Position numbers and translations under genes: made by a program | Source: Blastobasis lacticolella | Taxonomy: Eukaryota; Arthropoda; Insecta; Lepidoptera; Blastobasidae | Reading direction: 5' to 3' | Assembly (NCBI GenBank): GCA_905147135.1 | Contig: LR990051.1 | Span: 19,435,115-19,499,114 of the forward strand | Length of the DNA stretch: 64,000 bases | Shown: one piece after another, positions 1-11,576 of the stretch | How positions within the stretch are numbered: the first letter of the stretch is position 1 | Layout of the letters: every line of letters starts with the position of its first letter | Notes under the pieces: model-generated | The model's database searches: none | Told to the model about the DNA's origin: nothing | Seen by the model: the letters and a program-made list of their open reading frames with translations, nothing else

Positions 1-385
1 GTAAACAATATTTTATTTTGGGGGTCGCGTGTGTTGGTAGTTTGATGAAAGTGTGATTAAAATGTTGCTCGGGAACAAAATTCGATATCTTTGCCAACAT
101 CATCGAAATCACTCTTTGAATGACTTCAAAAAGAAAGAGGCTCTATATTCGACCATCAATCAGAAATCAAAAAAGTGATATATCAAATATTTTGGATATA
201 GAGGAAAAATGGAGCCTACTCACCTGATGTCACAATCTATATTTAGCTTTGTTTGTTGTATACCTGCCTGTATAAATAGTGGTCTCACGAAAGGTCCAAG
301 AAGCGATGGAATGACATCGCTGAGTCGGATGCGAGGGCCAACGGTTTAATATGCAAGTATTTGCAGCCTTTATTTACTATTGTAG
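1..385. other. No gene seen
   Basis: AT-rich sequence with no convincing reading frame or splice pair. A (TCA)n tract at its right edge belongs to the neighbouring repeat. Confidence 0.4.
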
Positions 386-656
386 ATCATCATCATCATC
401 ATCATCACAGCCCATAACAGTCCACTGCAGAACTTACGGCCTCTCCCACGAAAGGGGAGGTTATTGCCGTAATCTCCACGCTTGGCAGGCGGGTTGGAGA
501 TCGCAGTTATAAATATAACTATGGAAAACGCTGCTGCCCATTTTCCAGTCTACAGAGACTTTTAGATAGTTCGCCTCGAAAACGTCAGTCGTCATGTACG
601 ACACCCACGAGTTTAAGGAATTTATGCTATTCGACTCTGCCGAACACCACACGGCT
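386..656 (-). mobile_element. Repeat A copy
   Basis: On the minus strand it starts at the end bearing the 'acaccacacggc' complement, runs through the Cys-poor 'gggcagcagcg' block, and ends in 'gggctgtgatgatgatga'. At least seven other copies occur in this window in both orientations. The TGATGA tail suggests retroposition by a LINE reverse transcriptase. No Pol III boxes are evident, so it may be a LINE 3' end instead of a true SINE. Confidence 0.8.
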
Positions 657-690
657 AGATCGTACGACGAGATCGTAGATAAATAATAAT

Positions 691-1106
691 AATCATCTTG
701 GCGTTAATGTCCCGGTTGTGCTCTCGCGCGCGAGGGCCCGGGGTCCGCCTTGACCATGATCCAGGATTTGGCAGGTCAGGTTATTGCAGTGAAGTGACTG
801 CCATCTGACCTCCATGACCCTGCTACCACCCCTGGTAGCAGGGTCATGTACTGACCCTGCTGACATGGTCATGTCCAATCTGGTCAGGTTCCCCAACCTG
901 ACCCGATTGGATCATGGTTACACATCCAGTCGCCTGAATGTGCAAGTTTTATCACGATGTTTTCCCTCACCGTAAGAGCATCGGTTAGTATTCAACTAAT
1001 GTACATAACTCAGAAACCAGTCATTGGTACATGGCCTGAGCGGGATTCGAACCCGGGACCTCTGGCTTACGAGTCGTATACTCTAACCGCTCACGTACGG
1101 CGAGAT
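691..1106 (-). mobile_element. SINE B copy, internally rearranged
   Basis: A tRNA-derived head (B box GGTTCGAATCC-like, read on minus near 1045-1060) is followed by the family body and ends in 'cgccaagatgatta'. The middle (813-901) contains two palindromes absent from other copies (see separate entry). Confidence 0.85.
813..848. repeat. Perfect palindrome inside SINE B
   Basis: Arms CATGACCCTGCTACCA / TGGTAGCAGGGTCATG, 16 bp each, flank a CCCC loop. A second hairpin, GGTCAGGTT-CCCC-AACCTGACC, follows at about 880-901, so the segment between the loops is inverted relative to other SINE B copies. Confidence 0.9.
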
Positions 1107-1127
1107 CGTAGATAATAAGTAGTAATT

Positions 1128-1200
1128 GTCTATAACCATAGACGGGCCTCTACCGCCAGGTAGGCCGAAAGCTTGTTTGCCACATTAGTGGTAAAAAAAA
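1128..1200 (+). mobile_element. C' repeat fragment with A tail
   Basis: It carries the tail '...aaagcttgtttgccacatt' plus an A run, matching the plus-strand copy at 56556-56650. Confidence 0.6.
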
Positions 1201-2553
1201 GCTCCCTTAAATATCCAAGTCCAAAGAGAACCCTACCAAAACCCCGAACAACTCACTCCTCACTCACTTCTACTACAACAACAAAAAGAAAAGTCCAAAA
1301 TAAAATGTTTTGAATTGCCCGAGGCATAACGGGCTTACCGCCGGACATTATTCGTTCTTTTTATTATTATCATTTTTTTATATTTATTTTATTAGCCCCG
1401 GGATTAGGGGGTCTAAAGGTGAATGGATTCTGTAGGTATTAAATAAAAATTGGAACGTGCGGGTAATAAACAATGGGATTGGCTTGGATTTTAATCATAA
1501 TAGCTTTTATTGCTGGTTATTGTACGGCGGCGGTTCGTGGTATTGTGTTGGATGAAATTATTTGATTCGAGATACGTTCTGGTATCGAGGTATGCAGTGT
1601 TGAATAAGAGCTTGATTAAAATAATAGGTATTCCTCACAAAAAGGGAAATTCTTTGTAATTAAATACTTAATTTAAGATAAGGGGCATACCTATTACTTA
1701 TCTACGTAACGTTACACTTAATATACCATAGAGGAAGATATTATTAGTAGGTTATCTAAATATTTATATGATAATAATATTGCAACCTGAACATTATTCC
1801 TAACATGACTGCCACTGGGCAATAATTAAACCGGGCCAATTTGTCTTGATCTGCAAAAAATGGCTATATCAAATAACAATATAACCTGTAATTCAGGCAA
1901 AACACAGTATCTGTAGAAGGTATACAAATTAGCCCATATTTTGTTAGTATAAATGTTAAAACTAAGTGTTTGTAACTTATTCTATAACTTTTTAATTTGC
2001 CCCTTTTTTCTGTACCAGTAATATTCCGGTGTAATTGTAATTATTGAAACCCTAACTGGATCAAGCTAACTGATATGATGGAAAGCTCTGCTCATTTTGA
2101 ATAAATACTGATAACAATTCAAAATATTGACATTACTAAAACTTAGATAAAATTTGCTTTCTCTACGAATTTAATAAATGAAAATACCTAAATGAAAATA
2201 ATATTTTAAAAGCTCATTAAATGTAAAACGTAATATTTGTCACGCAAAAATTCAATTAAAGCACGCAAGGTGACCGTTCGAATCCAGCGAAACATTAGTA
2301 CTGCTACTCGCCGCTGCTGGCGCCACTATCTGTGTAATGTCGTAGGCCGCGAGCGAATTTACTTTTTCAATTATTTCACCTTCGTTCTTGAAGACAGAAT
2401 GAGTGATTAACTAGGAAAAACTAAATGAAGAATAATTCGTTCATCAAGCCCTGTCTTTGAAAAAAAAAACGTATTTGTAATTAAAAATAGTTGATTACTA
2501 TTTTCAGATATTTATTTAAGCAGATTTTTGATATCATCAACATTTCGGTTTCA
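1201..2553. other. No firm gene; AT-rich
   Basis: Apart from the 30-codon signal-peptide-like frame at 1473-1565, I see nothing coding. Around 2260-2350 there is a more GC-rich patch (cgccgctgctggcgccac) of unknown nature. Confidence 0.4.
1473..1565 (+). CDS. Possible signal-peptide first exon or micro-ORF
   Basis: A 30-codon frame opens MGLAWILIIIAFIAGYC. It has a short N-region, about 12 hydrophobic residues and a small-residue cleavage site (CTAA), as in insect secreted proteins. The frame ends in TGA. No strong donor follows (the best is a weak GTATTG at 1541) and no partner exon was found, so it may be chance. The sequence directly upstream is AT-rich without a clear TATA box at the right distance. 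Confidence 0.2.
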   Translation: MGLAWILIIIAFIAGYCTAAVRGIVLDEII

Positions 2554-2888
2554 GTAGCGTTGGTGGCCTATTGGTAAAGGTATCCGACTCGCAAGCGATA
2601 GGTACCGGGTTGGTATCCCACTGCCGCCATATATCAATGACTCTTTTCTGAGTTATGTAGGTACATTAGTTGAATACTAACCGATGCTCTTAGGGTGAGG
2701 GAAACCATAGTGATCAAACCTGCACATTCCGACGACTGAATGTGTCACCATACTCCAATCAAGTCAGGTTTCCCTGGTATCAGTGCCACGGAGGTCAGTT
2801 TACAGTCGCTCCACTTTAATTACCTGATGTGCAAAATCTTGGATCATGGTCAAGGCAAGCCCCGGGTCCTCGTGCGGTTGCGTGCATG
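2554..2888 (+). mobile_element. SINE B copy
   Basis: The tRNA-like head 'ggtggcctattggtaaagg' (A box) is followed by a decayed B box near 2605-2620, then the shared body 'gagttatgtaggtacatt' and 'ggatcatggtcaaggc'. The TGATGA tail is lost. Confidence 0.85.
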
Positions 2889-2950
2889 ATTTCAGTTAGC
2901 GAAAACAAATTTTTATTTATTTATTACATTGTTCATTGCACACAAAAAAC

Positions 2951-2999
2951 GTCGCAGTGGGATTTGAACCCGATACCATAACCACTCGGCCACCGACAC
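2951..2999 (-). mobile_element. SINE B head fragment
   Basis: Minus-strand tRNA-like head only: B box complement 'gggatttgaaccc' and A box complement 'ccactcggccacc'. Confidence 0.7.
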
Positions 3000-3552
3000 T
3001 CCTACAGCTAGTTATCTCTGTAACCTACTATTTTTTTATTCCAATAAATCTCGAAGACTCCAAAGATAAATCACGACTCACATAAAATGACACACATACC
3101 GACGCGACAGATAAACGTTTCCTTCAAATATTAAAGCCGGGGTGACGTACAAAATCAAGGTAACCCAATTTTTTCGATTCACTACATACAAGATTAATGA
3201 GATGACGTCAAGCGAATCAGATTAGAGAGGAGTTGTTACTAGATTTAGCTGGTTAGAGGACGATGTGTTTGAAGTGCCTACGTTGTACTGAATATGAAAG
3301 AGCTTGATATAAAATTTGTATGGAAATCTTTAATCTCGTGTAACTGATAATGTTTAATTTTTCCCATGTCATTTTTGCCATGTTTTAGGCGAATTTAGGT
3401 CCAGACAGCTCCTTTCACCTGATCAAACGTTGATAATACAATCCGTTGGTGATAGGCGTTTATGAAAATTAAGATAAAAATCCATTTCGAATATGGTAAA
3501 GATAAACAAAGCGAACACACAGTAAATAGACTATTTAAGGCTAGTGTTTCAC

Positions 3553-3791
3553 GAGCGCGCTCCGTATAAACGTAATTTGATCATATTTTCAATATCACGC
3601 TACCAAAGATAATGGGATATAAGATTTCCATTATTTTGACTACCGTGCAACTTTGAAACGATATTTTTAGACGAAAATCTAACAAATTACAGGCATATAT
3701 ATTAAACCCTTGATCACCTCTGCAAAATTTCATTGGCTTTGATAGCGTAATATTGAAAATATGATTAGACTACGTTTGTATGGAGCGCGCT
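3553..3791. mobile_element. MITE with long terminal inverted repeats
   Basis: About 60-bp imperfect inverted ends start AGCGCGCTCC and include 'atcatattttcaatat' on both arms; total about 239 bp with no coding capacity. Target duplication not resolved. A non-autonomous DNA transposon is the simplest reading. Confidence 0.7.
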
Positions 3792-3900
3792 GGGGGGTGG
3801 CTGCCCAGTCAGCCATAATATTGTCAATAATATTGTATGTTTGCGGATGGTACGGTCAATATTTTTGGCGGATGTGCAGTGGTACTGTAAAGTAGAGCTC

Positions 3901-4147
3901 CACCGGTGTTCAGATACTTTGTATACATTTTGCAATATTTAGATACATCCGATGTGGGAGTTTTAAAATGTTTCAAAACGAAACTTTTTAAACAAAATGT
4001 TTTTTTTGCAACGTTTGTCAATGTGGTTCATTTTGTCGCATTTTGTTTAGGTATGTATCCAGATACATTCCCAAACAAATCGATGCAAACCCAAAGGATA
4101 CCTACATTAAAACAAAACAGTTTGCAACAAAATCAAACACCGGTGTA
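3901..4147. mobile_element. Possible MITE ending in CACCGGTGTT
   Basis: Both ends carry the palindromic ACACCGGTG motif in inverted orientation, followed by similar 'ttttgcaa'/'ttgcaacaaaa' stretches. Clear target duplications are missing, so the class is uncertain. Confidence 0.4.
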
Positions 4148-4181
4148 GGAATGGAAACATTGTACGGAAAGCGCACATGAC

Positions 4182-4420
4182 TCATCATCACAGCCCATAT
4201 CAGTCGACTGCAGGATATAGGGCCTCTCCCACGAAAGGGGAGGTTATTGCCATATTCTCCACGCTTAGAGATCGCAGTGTTGAAATTTAACAATGGAAAA
4301 AGCTGCTGCCAATTTTCCACCCTACGGAGACTAGATCTTTTACGTCGAAAACATTAGTCGCCTCGTACGACACCCACGAGTGCAAGGGGTTGGTGCTATT
4401 CTACTCTGCCGGACACCAGC
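4182..4420 (-). mobile_element. Repeat A copy
   Basis: Same body as 386-656, running from (TCATCA) to 'gccggacacca'. Confidence 0.8.
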
Positions 4421-5034
4421 CATATGCAAACGGACTAGAAAGTGAAAAACCAAACAATCTGAAATATTCACCAAGTTTAAAATAATAATGGCGCTAATTC
4501 GTTACACATGCCTCTAATATGGTGCACATTGAACTGTGGCGGATGGGTAATTAGTCTGGTCGCACCTCGCCGCTCATGATTATGATAAATCTGATGGATG
4601 GCGTCATGCGACATTTGTCTAGTCATAATTTTGTCCTCACCTATGTTGTTGACAAATGTGGGGGTTTAAACGTCTACATTTAGTTAAAGTAATCTTATAG
4701 TTCATAGTCTTTATTTGCAATAAACGTGGTATAATATTTGTGGTTACAATAAATTATATGATCGCACACATTATACATACATATATACATACTTGGCCGT
4801 ATCCCATTGGAAACTATATCGAGAGCCACGACCCTGACACATCTTAGACATAGACATAATATTTATTTGGCAATTTCTACAATATAAGTTAACAAAATAT
4901 TTCTTACTAACATAAATTAGGTTAACTATTGTAGTGTCATGCCAAACTAGGGCTCAGCATCTTCAAGCCTTGCTCAACGAGGCCAAGAAAGTGTAAAGGA
5001 ATCCAGACCTACCAGCTTACTATAATATAATTTA
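4421..5034. other. No gene seen
   Basis: AT-rich. Around 4690-4930 the paired phrases 'tttatttgcaataaacgtgg' and 'aatatttatttggcaatt' look like decayed minus-strand LINE 3' tails. Confidence 0.35.
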
Positions 5035-5490
5035 TGGATCCGCCTTTCCGCCGCCTGAGGTCTCGACGACCGCCATACCAGACAGCTGGTCAGGTTCGAC
5101 CTGAGAACGAAATGGGGGGAAGAATGGAAGGCTAACCACCTAGGCCTTGTGCCAACAACCTACGACCCCACACAAAAGCCCTAAGGTTTCTCGGCCCGAG
5201 ACGACAATGGTGCCCGTTGATCAGGCTTAGAACTTATATGTTCAGGTGTGGTTGGCGAGACTCTCCAGCGTGCGATTGCGGTGCCCCTGTGCAGTCCATT
5301 TATCATGACATCCACGAATGTCCAAAGCGGAAATACACTGGAGGCTCTTTGGACTTGTTGTCTCCTGATGAAAACGCAGCCCAATGGGTGAAGAATTTAG
5401 ATATTTACTTGTAGTTTTAGTGTTCATTAATTACCGAGGTTATAATTAGCGACTCGGCTATTAATGCCATACGATTAAATAAATCTTCTT
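5035..5490 (+). mobile_element. LINE C-terminal remnant with Cys-His motif
   Basis: The frame at 5217-5414 ends a decayed reverse-transcriptase protein. It shows the C-terminal zinc-knuckle-like pattern C-D-C-G-A-P-V-Q with H and C further on (DIHECP) typical of insect LINE ORF2 tails, and stops after 'NLDIYL'. The upstream frame is open but broken by stops near 5060 and 5183. A 3' UTR follows to 'gattaaataaatcttctt' near 5490. Inactive, 5'-truncated copy. Confidence 0.7.
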
Positions 5491-5520
5491 ATTTATATAA
5501 AAATATATTTTCGGACCAAA

Positions 5521-5740
5521 AATCTCAAAGTGCCGGCCAGGAGAAAAAAATATTCCGATAGAGTAAACAATTCCTAACATTTTTTTACTATGACGTCAAT
5601 GGTTCGGCTGTCATAGGCTATTATGATAATAACGATATTATGTACCTACTGTACGTCCAGTGGTACATAATGCTGGTAGTGGGCGTACAGGTTTGGCATT
5701 TGAAAAATACAATATTTTTTCTGGTCGGCACTTTGATTTC
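5521..5740. mobile_element. MITE, CAAAGTGCCG ends
   Basis: Inverted ends of about 30 bp: CAAAGTGCCGGCCAG...AAAAAATATT on the left and its near-complement ending CGGCACTTTG on the right. Length about 220 bp. No target duplication recognised. Confidence 0.65.
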
Positions 5741-5929
5741 AATTATTTTTTAATGGACTGGTGTTAGCATTTCTTGAAGGCGCCATACAAGTGTGTAGCT
5801 TATCTCTATGCTGACTGGAGTGCCTCTCAATGCCTATTTGAGCAATAACCAATTGGTTTTACAGAGAAAGAAAACATCGAGAGGCCTGAATTTATTTAAA
5901 ATATTATTAAGTAAAGATTATCGTAGCAC

Positions 5930-6005
5930 GTTCCGTATAACCCCGTCCCGCGATCTCGTCTCGTGTGACGTCATCCGTCACGTCGCGTCCGTCGCGCGCG
6001 GATGA
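5930..6005. promoter_or_regulatory. CpG-rich patch with CRE-like TGACGTCA
   Basis: A CpG-dense block in AT-rich surroundings contains TGACGTCA at 5966-5973 and a second CGTCACGTCGCG run. It could be a promoter or enhancer of a gene outside my view. No transcript evidence in the sequence. Confidence 0.3.
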
Positions 6006-6194
6006 AGCGAAAATCTGACAAAGGGAACTTGTTTACCTCTAATTAATATCTCGAGGTGGGGACAGCTGCGGGGATGGAGTCGGCGGGTTGGGACGAAATT
6101 TATTTACTTTTTATTTATATTGTATAAGTTTCTCTTTTAAGCGACTTTGCGTAGTCCAGTTTTTCATACGTTTTCATAATTTATTTTCCACCCT

Positions 6195-6685
6195 AAATTG
6201 CTTACGGCATAAGGTAGTATGACTTTGGTGGTGACCCAAAATCCCGATAAAGCTGAAGGGACAGGTCTATAAGACCATCATTAGACCTGCTCTCCTATAC
6301 GACAGCCAGACTTGGCCCCTACTAGAGCGACACAATCGGGAGCTGCGCGTTACAGAAATGTAGATTCACGGAAGGATAGTGTTTGAAACGCCCAGTTTCA
6401 GGGTAGCCTTGACATCCGTGATATCGCAGATAAGCTGCAAGAATGCCGCCTTGGATGGTATGGCCAAGTCTTACGCAGACCAGCAAGTTACGTGGGGAAA
6501 ACTATCTGGCCATGCCGCCCCCGCCGGGCATAGGAAGAAGTTCGGACCAAGAAACGAGGGCTTGACGTAGTCAAGAATGGCATGCAGGCCAATATGCTCA
6601 CTACCAAGGATGCCGAAGACCAAGCGAGGTGGGCCAGGAGTACCAGGAAGGCGTACCCTGGGAAGATGAGATATAAAAAGTTACA
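6195..6685 (+). mobile_element. RTE-type LINE C-terminal pseudogene
   Basis: Pieces in shifting frames read I-P-I-K-L-K-like, 'TIIRPALLYDSQTW' and then 'RLGWYGQVLRRP', followed by 'DVVKNGMQANMLTTKDAEDQARW'. This is the order seen at the end of RTE-clade reverse transcriptases (R-P-x-L-Y-x-S-x-x-W, then L-R-W-x-G-H-V, then D-x-x-x-R-x-x-W). Stops at 6361 and frame changes show it is dead. Confidence 0.8.
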
Positions 6686-6775
6686 GTTTGTGATCATAGC
6701 GTTTTGTGCGGTTTCTTACTAGGCACACGCAAAATAAGCGAGCGGCATCATTCACTGACAGTTACAGTGACAGTT

Positions 6776-7120
6776 AGAGAGGTAGGGCATAGCGGGGTAT
6801 CTCGTTCGAATTGGAGCCGCCCGACTGGGGAAGTACCTCCACCTTACAGAATATCGCAGCTAAATAATACTCTTTTAAATAGTATTGTGTTTCTGCCGGT
6901 AAGTAAGGTTTCCAGTGCTCCATGGGGTGGGGATTTGGGGAACCGTGGCTTTGGCAGTGGAGTGGCATTTGCCTTTTTGCTGCCAGAGCAACGTATTGTA
7001 GAGGTGGGCAACGCATTGGCGATGCACTTGGTGTTGCTGGTGTCTGTAGGCAGTGGTGACCTCTTTCCATCAGGTGGCCCGCTTGCCTGTTTGCCTACTG
7101 TATGACATTAAAAAAAAAGT
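6776..7120 (+). mobile_element. Repeat C, full-length-looking copy
   Basis: It starts 'gagaggtagggcatagcggg' and ends 'cctactgtatgacatt' plus poly(A), about 335 bp. The 133-codon frame over it is a read-through of the repeat and recurs in the other copies. It is a retroposon (SINE or LINE 3' end) by its poly(A) tail. Confidence 0.8.
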
Positions 7121-7160
7121 TAGACAGTCAGCGGCGCTAACGTCGCGAAGTTTTTTTTTT

Positions 7161-7290
7161 TTTTTATGGCCTGTGGTGGTAGTGCCGCGGCGCCGGAGCA
7201 TTTTATTTTTAATTATGTAAAATATTTAAGATTCCGACATTCATGAGTTGTAAAAGCCTAAACTGAATAAACGTGATTTGATTTGATTTG
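7161..7290 (+). mobile_element. LINE 3' tail with (GATTT)n
   Basis: A 3' UTR-like segment has AATAAA at 7265-7270 followed by four GATTT units. The same kind of tail occurs in the insertion at 29400-29516. Confidence 0.6.
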
Positions 7291-8474
7291 ATTTGATACA
7301 AATCTTACATAAAAGGGTGAAAGTCTCGACGCATCCTCTGTTCCTGATAGGGGAATGACATCAGCCCATTAGCGTGGCTCATTCCGGTGCGTCTTCCACG
7401 TGTACACGAAGTGCCTGCGCTATACAATCGACGAGTATATTGTAAAGTCACTTTCTATGGTTAAATTAAGGTACAGTTACTTCGGTATTTTTCGTTGTAA
7501 ATTTGTATGGAGAAGAGGTGGAGGAGGAGAGAAGGATCTTTGGGCACTCTATACTCTGGGGCTACTTATGTGGGACGCGGACATGGAAATAAGCAAAGTT
7601 GGCCCATATTTATTAAATTAATATTCACGACTTTAAATTAAATATAAAGGTTATCCAGTACCTAAATAGTTTGACGCAGTCATCATTGTTAATTGTATCA
7701 TTGCATAATTGAAACAACTGAGCTCCTGCAGTGGTAATGCGTGTTGGTGGTGGGACAAATAGAAATTCAATGATAGAGCGGTACTTACACTAATTTTTCA
7801 TCCACTTGCAATTATTTTTTTGTGGAAGAGGCAAAATAGGTAGATAGCTTGTGGCACTAGATAGCCTGAGGCTATGTGATGAGTGACACAAGATACAGAA
7901 AGGCAATTTTTTACTAAAAACTAAACAGTATTTCAGTCCCTCCATTCTAGTGAGTGATTGTGAAGTTTAAACATTACACCAATCCAACAATATGAATCAA
8001 TTTAAATATACAAACTGCTGCATCCAAGCATCAAACGTAAGAAACGATAAGGTGAACGTGGTACAGTCAACAGAGCATTCATCTATACATAAACCAGTAT
8101 AAGATGAGCTATCGTCTCTATAGACACAAATAGAAACGTGAGCTCCTTTTATACTGGAACAACCCCCTCGCTGACGTCACTTAATCAACCCTCGTAATGA
8201 GGGGTATCTCCTACGAATCAATTAATGAATATTTCACTCGGGGGCGGGATTCTTAATAAACGAGTGCCGGGATTTTTGGGGATCCCGGGCACCGGGATCG
8301 CGGGATCGCGGGATTTATCGGCGAGCGGTGATTACGGGTTTAATTGAATCGCTGTTTATTTTATGTAAGGTATTTGGTTGATATTGCAGATGTCGCGGAT
8401 AAGATTGAAGTATAGTACTGAAGTATAGTTTCTCTGCAGCTAGAAGCTGGTACAGAAAAATCCCCGCGATAAAT
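7291..8474. other. No gene seen
   Basis: Unassigned. Notable only for TGACGTCAC near 8173 and a G-rich run with tandem 'cgggatcg' units at about 8277-8320. Confidence 0.35.
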
Positions 8475-8695
8475 AGCCCCAAAGTAAGCAAAGATTATGT
8501 TATGGGTGCGAGAAAACTGATAAACCACTTATATATAATTTTTAAATACATGCTAATTATACACATAACATCCAGGCCCGAAACAGAATTTTAAATTCAT
8601 CATTTCCATTTCTGCTCGGGAATCGAACCCGGGACCTCTGCGTGGCAGACCGCTATGTTCACCAACTGAACCACTCAGGTCGTCAATATTTATAT
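8475..8695 (-). mobile_element. SINE E copy (tRNA-like head)
   Basis: On minus, 'gacgacctgagtggttcag' (A box) and 'gggttcgattccc' (B box, near 8610-8635) form a tRNA-like head, followed by an AT-rich body ending in 'gcacccataacataa'-like sequence. It is not a functional tRNA: the body continues and the copies at 40470, 53472 and 60765 match it. Confidence 0.75.
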
Positions 8696-10254
8696 TATAG
8701 GTCCTACGTTATACAACAAGCTATCAGCAGACCTGCAGAGTAAACCATCTGACGAAACATTTAAGCGCCGACTCAGAAACCTAGATATTGGATAATCTTA
8801 GTACTCAAATTTTAGATATCAGAAATACTTCCTTCCCATACGCTGAGTCATTGACCATTTTGTCTATCAGAAGCTTTTATTTAAAAAAACATTGATACAA
8901 ATCTGTAAATTTTTAGACAAATAATGATTTCTGTTTCTACTCCATTTCCTTCTCTATTACAGAAAAAAACACTTTTTTAACAAAAGTATACTTATTTTAC
9001 AAAAAGCAAATAAGTACCTCACCCACAGTAACTCCATTTTGACAATGAGGCCCAATACCACCAATGTTTAACATTGCGAATTAAGCCGAGCTTAAAGTTA
9101 ATTTATAGACACCGCGACTGCGGATACAACTGAGAGTTAAACTCTTATCTTGTTCTTTTGCCATTTCGAGACAGTTCGCCAGTCGTAGCACGGGGCCGGT
9201 AGCATCAACCTTTGGTTAAATTCAGTTTAGCCACTCTTTGACAATTCAAATAAGTTATCATTTAAGTATTTAAAAGTGAGTAGATTGGTTAAGTTAGAAT
9301 TCTAAAAAGTCTATGTATAGTATAATTTTTGTATTGAGTATTTGTAGTCAATTATTTAAATCAAAGTAGAAAGCTGCAATACATTGCTTTTGTGGACAAA
9401 TGTGTGCAATTATTCATTTAAGATTATGAATAAAACTATAAAACAATAAATGGCGGCAATTTCAAAGAGTGTGTAAGATAAAATAGCGTACGCCGCATTA
9501 GTTTTGACGTAGTGATCATTATTTCTGTCAAGAACAAAAACACGGTCTAATTCATTATCATTAGTTTGATTTATGCAAATATTATTTTAGCAGCTGCTTC
9601 TTTTGACAAAGATTTTTAAACCGGCTCTAAAATTAGAGCCATAGAGAGTTAGAGATTTAAGTCCTTAAGTAAGGATTATTATTAAGTTGTTGAACATGAT
9701 GACGACATTAACGTAACATAATTGATGGTAATATTACTTTATCGTCTTTCGGTTTAGTGTAACGTTTTATTTATTTCTGGTGTCAAAGATGAACGCTATA
9801 CAAACCCGGTTTAGAAGTTAACTAACTCTTTCTCTTCCACTCCCCCCGGCTTTGACACAATTATAAAACCTAAGTATCTTATGTGAAATTATGTAAATAT
9901 TACAAATAATGTGAAAATTTGTATGTTTAATTGCTACTCCACCACGCAAAAACTGCTCAACTGGATTTAAATACAATTTTGCACACATATAGTTTTTAAC
10001 CTGAATTAACACATGCTATATTTCGAAGTCCATTCGCGCGAAATCGCGTGCAAAAAGTAGTCGTAAATAAATAACCGTAGATTAAAGCTCGAATTACACT
10101 AACCGGCCCCCGATTCTGGTTGAACGGTCTAGTGCAAACATTCAATTAAAATGCTAAGTGCCCCCGGAAGGTAGGAAAACGTCTGCTTCTAACTCCGTTA
10201 CTGTCTCAACGGAATTATTCAAGCTATACTAATGAGGTATAACCTTATTTGGAC
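8696..10254. other. No gene seen
   Basis: AT-rich, no convincing exons. A small near-palindrome GGCTCTAAAATTAGAGCC lies near 9622. Confidence 0.35.
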
Positions 10255-10412
10255 TGGTATAAAGTCGTTCAAGAGGTATATTAGAGGTATTTTCAGAGGC
10301 GGGCAACGCATTGGTGACTCCCCTGGTGTTACTGATGTCCATATTCGGCGGTGACCACTTTCCATCAGGTGGCCCGCTTGCCTGTTTGTCTGCCGTATAA
10401 CATAAAAAAAAA
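10255..10412 (+). mobile_element. Repeat C, short subfamily copy
   Basis: It starts 'ggtataaagtcgttcaagag', joins the C body at 'gggcaacgcattgg', and ends in 'gccgtataacat' plus A tail. It shares this alternative 5' part with the copy at 36705-36862. Confidence 0.7.
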
Positions 10413-10423
10413 TTTACCTTATC

Positions 10424-10570
10424 TTGGCGTTAATGTCCCGGTCGTGCTCTCGCGCACGAGTGTTTGTCTCCTTGACCATGATCCAGGATGTGGCAGATCA
10501 GGAAATTAATTGCAGTGCAGCGACTGCCATCTCACCTCCATGACCCTGCTATCAGAATAGATCATGGTTA
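10424..10570 (-). mobile_element. SINE B, 3' part
   Basis: From 'atcttggcgttaatgtcccg' to 'gaccctgctatcag'; the tRNA-like head is missing. Confidence 0.8.
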
Positions 10571-10799
10571 TACATTCATCTTTAGCCACATTAAAGTCTT
10601 TTTTCTTTTTAGTGTCTATGATGTGGCTGAAAAGCGAAACGGCCAAAAGGATGTGAGGCAGACCAGTATTTTCACTTACCTATAGAATTACACAAGAGGA
10701 TATGTAGGTACGTATTATGGCTACGAAAAGTCTAAGTTTGGCTAACAAAAATTTTTATGCCATGTTGTGCACTCGCCGACCAAGGTTTTGTGGGTCTCC

Positions 10800-11040
10800 T
10801 TTCTTTTTTTATTTATGTTATACGGTAGGCAAACAGGCAAGTGGGCCACCTGATGGAAAATGGTCACCACTGCCTATACACATAAGCAATACCAATAGTA
10901 TCGCCAATGCGTTGCCCACCTCTATCACACGTTGCTCTGGCAGCAAAGAGGCAAATGCCCCACCACTGCCAAAGCCACGGTCCCCCCCCCCCCCCCCCAT
11001 GGAGTACTGGAGACCTTACTAACTACTATTAGAACAATAT
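10800..11040 (-). mobile_element. Repeat C copy
   Basis: Minus orientation with a T-rich start; truncated after the 'gaccttact' block. A homopolymer of C (10982-10998) replaces part of the body. Confidence 0.75.
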
Positions 11041-11435
11041 GGATTTTTTCTTGTACTCGATGACGTATGGCGCCCTCACAATCTATTATTCCCGGTCGTA
11101 TCCACTGGAAACAATACTGGGTGCGACTGGAAATAAAATTCAAATAATAATCTTACAATTCAATTCAATCATTCAATTAATAAAATAACTTTCCCAGTGG
11201 GCACACTGCGCGGTCGCTGCAAAGACGCTGCTGCTCGTAGGCTGTATGAACTGAGTCTATTCTGATAAACTTCGTTTTGATGAGTGTCAAACAGGATGGA
11301 CTTATTTCCATTATGTAGCTAGCTACGAATTTCGGCTACGAAATGGGACTATGGGTTCGTTCGTAGTATTGTAGATGATTCTTATACGACAGAGAGAGAA
11401 ATATGTAACAATATAAAAGCACCTGCGGGGCTATT

Positions 11436-11576
11436 GGCTAACTCAGTTGACAACTGTATTTGACACTAGATAATTCTACACCACGTCATCTACGTTGAAA
11501 ACTGGCAATAGCGTCTACCAAATTAGAGTAGTGTCAGATTTTTTTATGTCAAATTCAGTTGTCCACTGAGATAGCC
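11436..11576. mobile_element. MITE, GGCTANCTCAGT ends
   Basis: Inverted ends of about 30 bp (GGCTA.CTCAGT.GACAACTG.ATTTGACA) surround a 141-bp element, which also shows an internal AGTGTCA pair. Non-coding. Confidence 0.75.

Noticed and set aside
5808..6005. 65-codon plus-strand gene
   Set aside because: It ends in the CpG-rich patch and shows no protein-like composition.
6704..7105. 133-codon protein gene
   Set aside because: The frame is repeat C read through; the same residues recur in other C copies in both orientations.
8600..8695. tRNA gene
   Set aside because: Good A and B boxes, but the sequence runs into a shared body and recurs at 40470, 53472 and 60765, so it is a tRNA-derived SINE.
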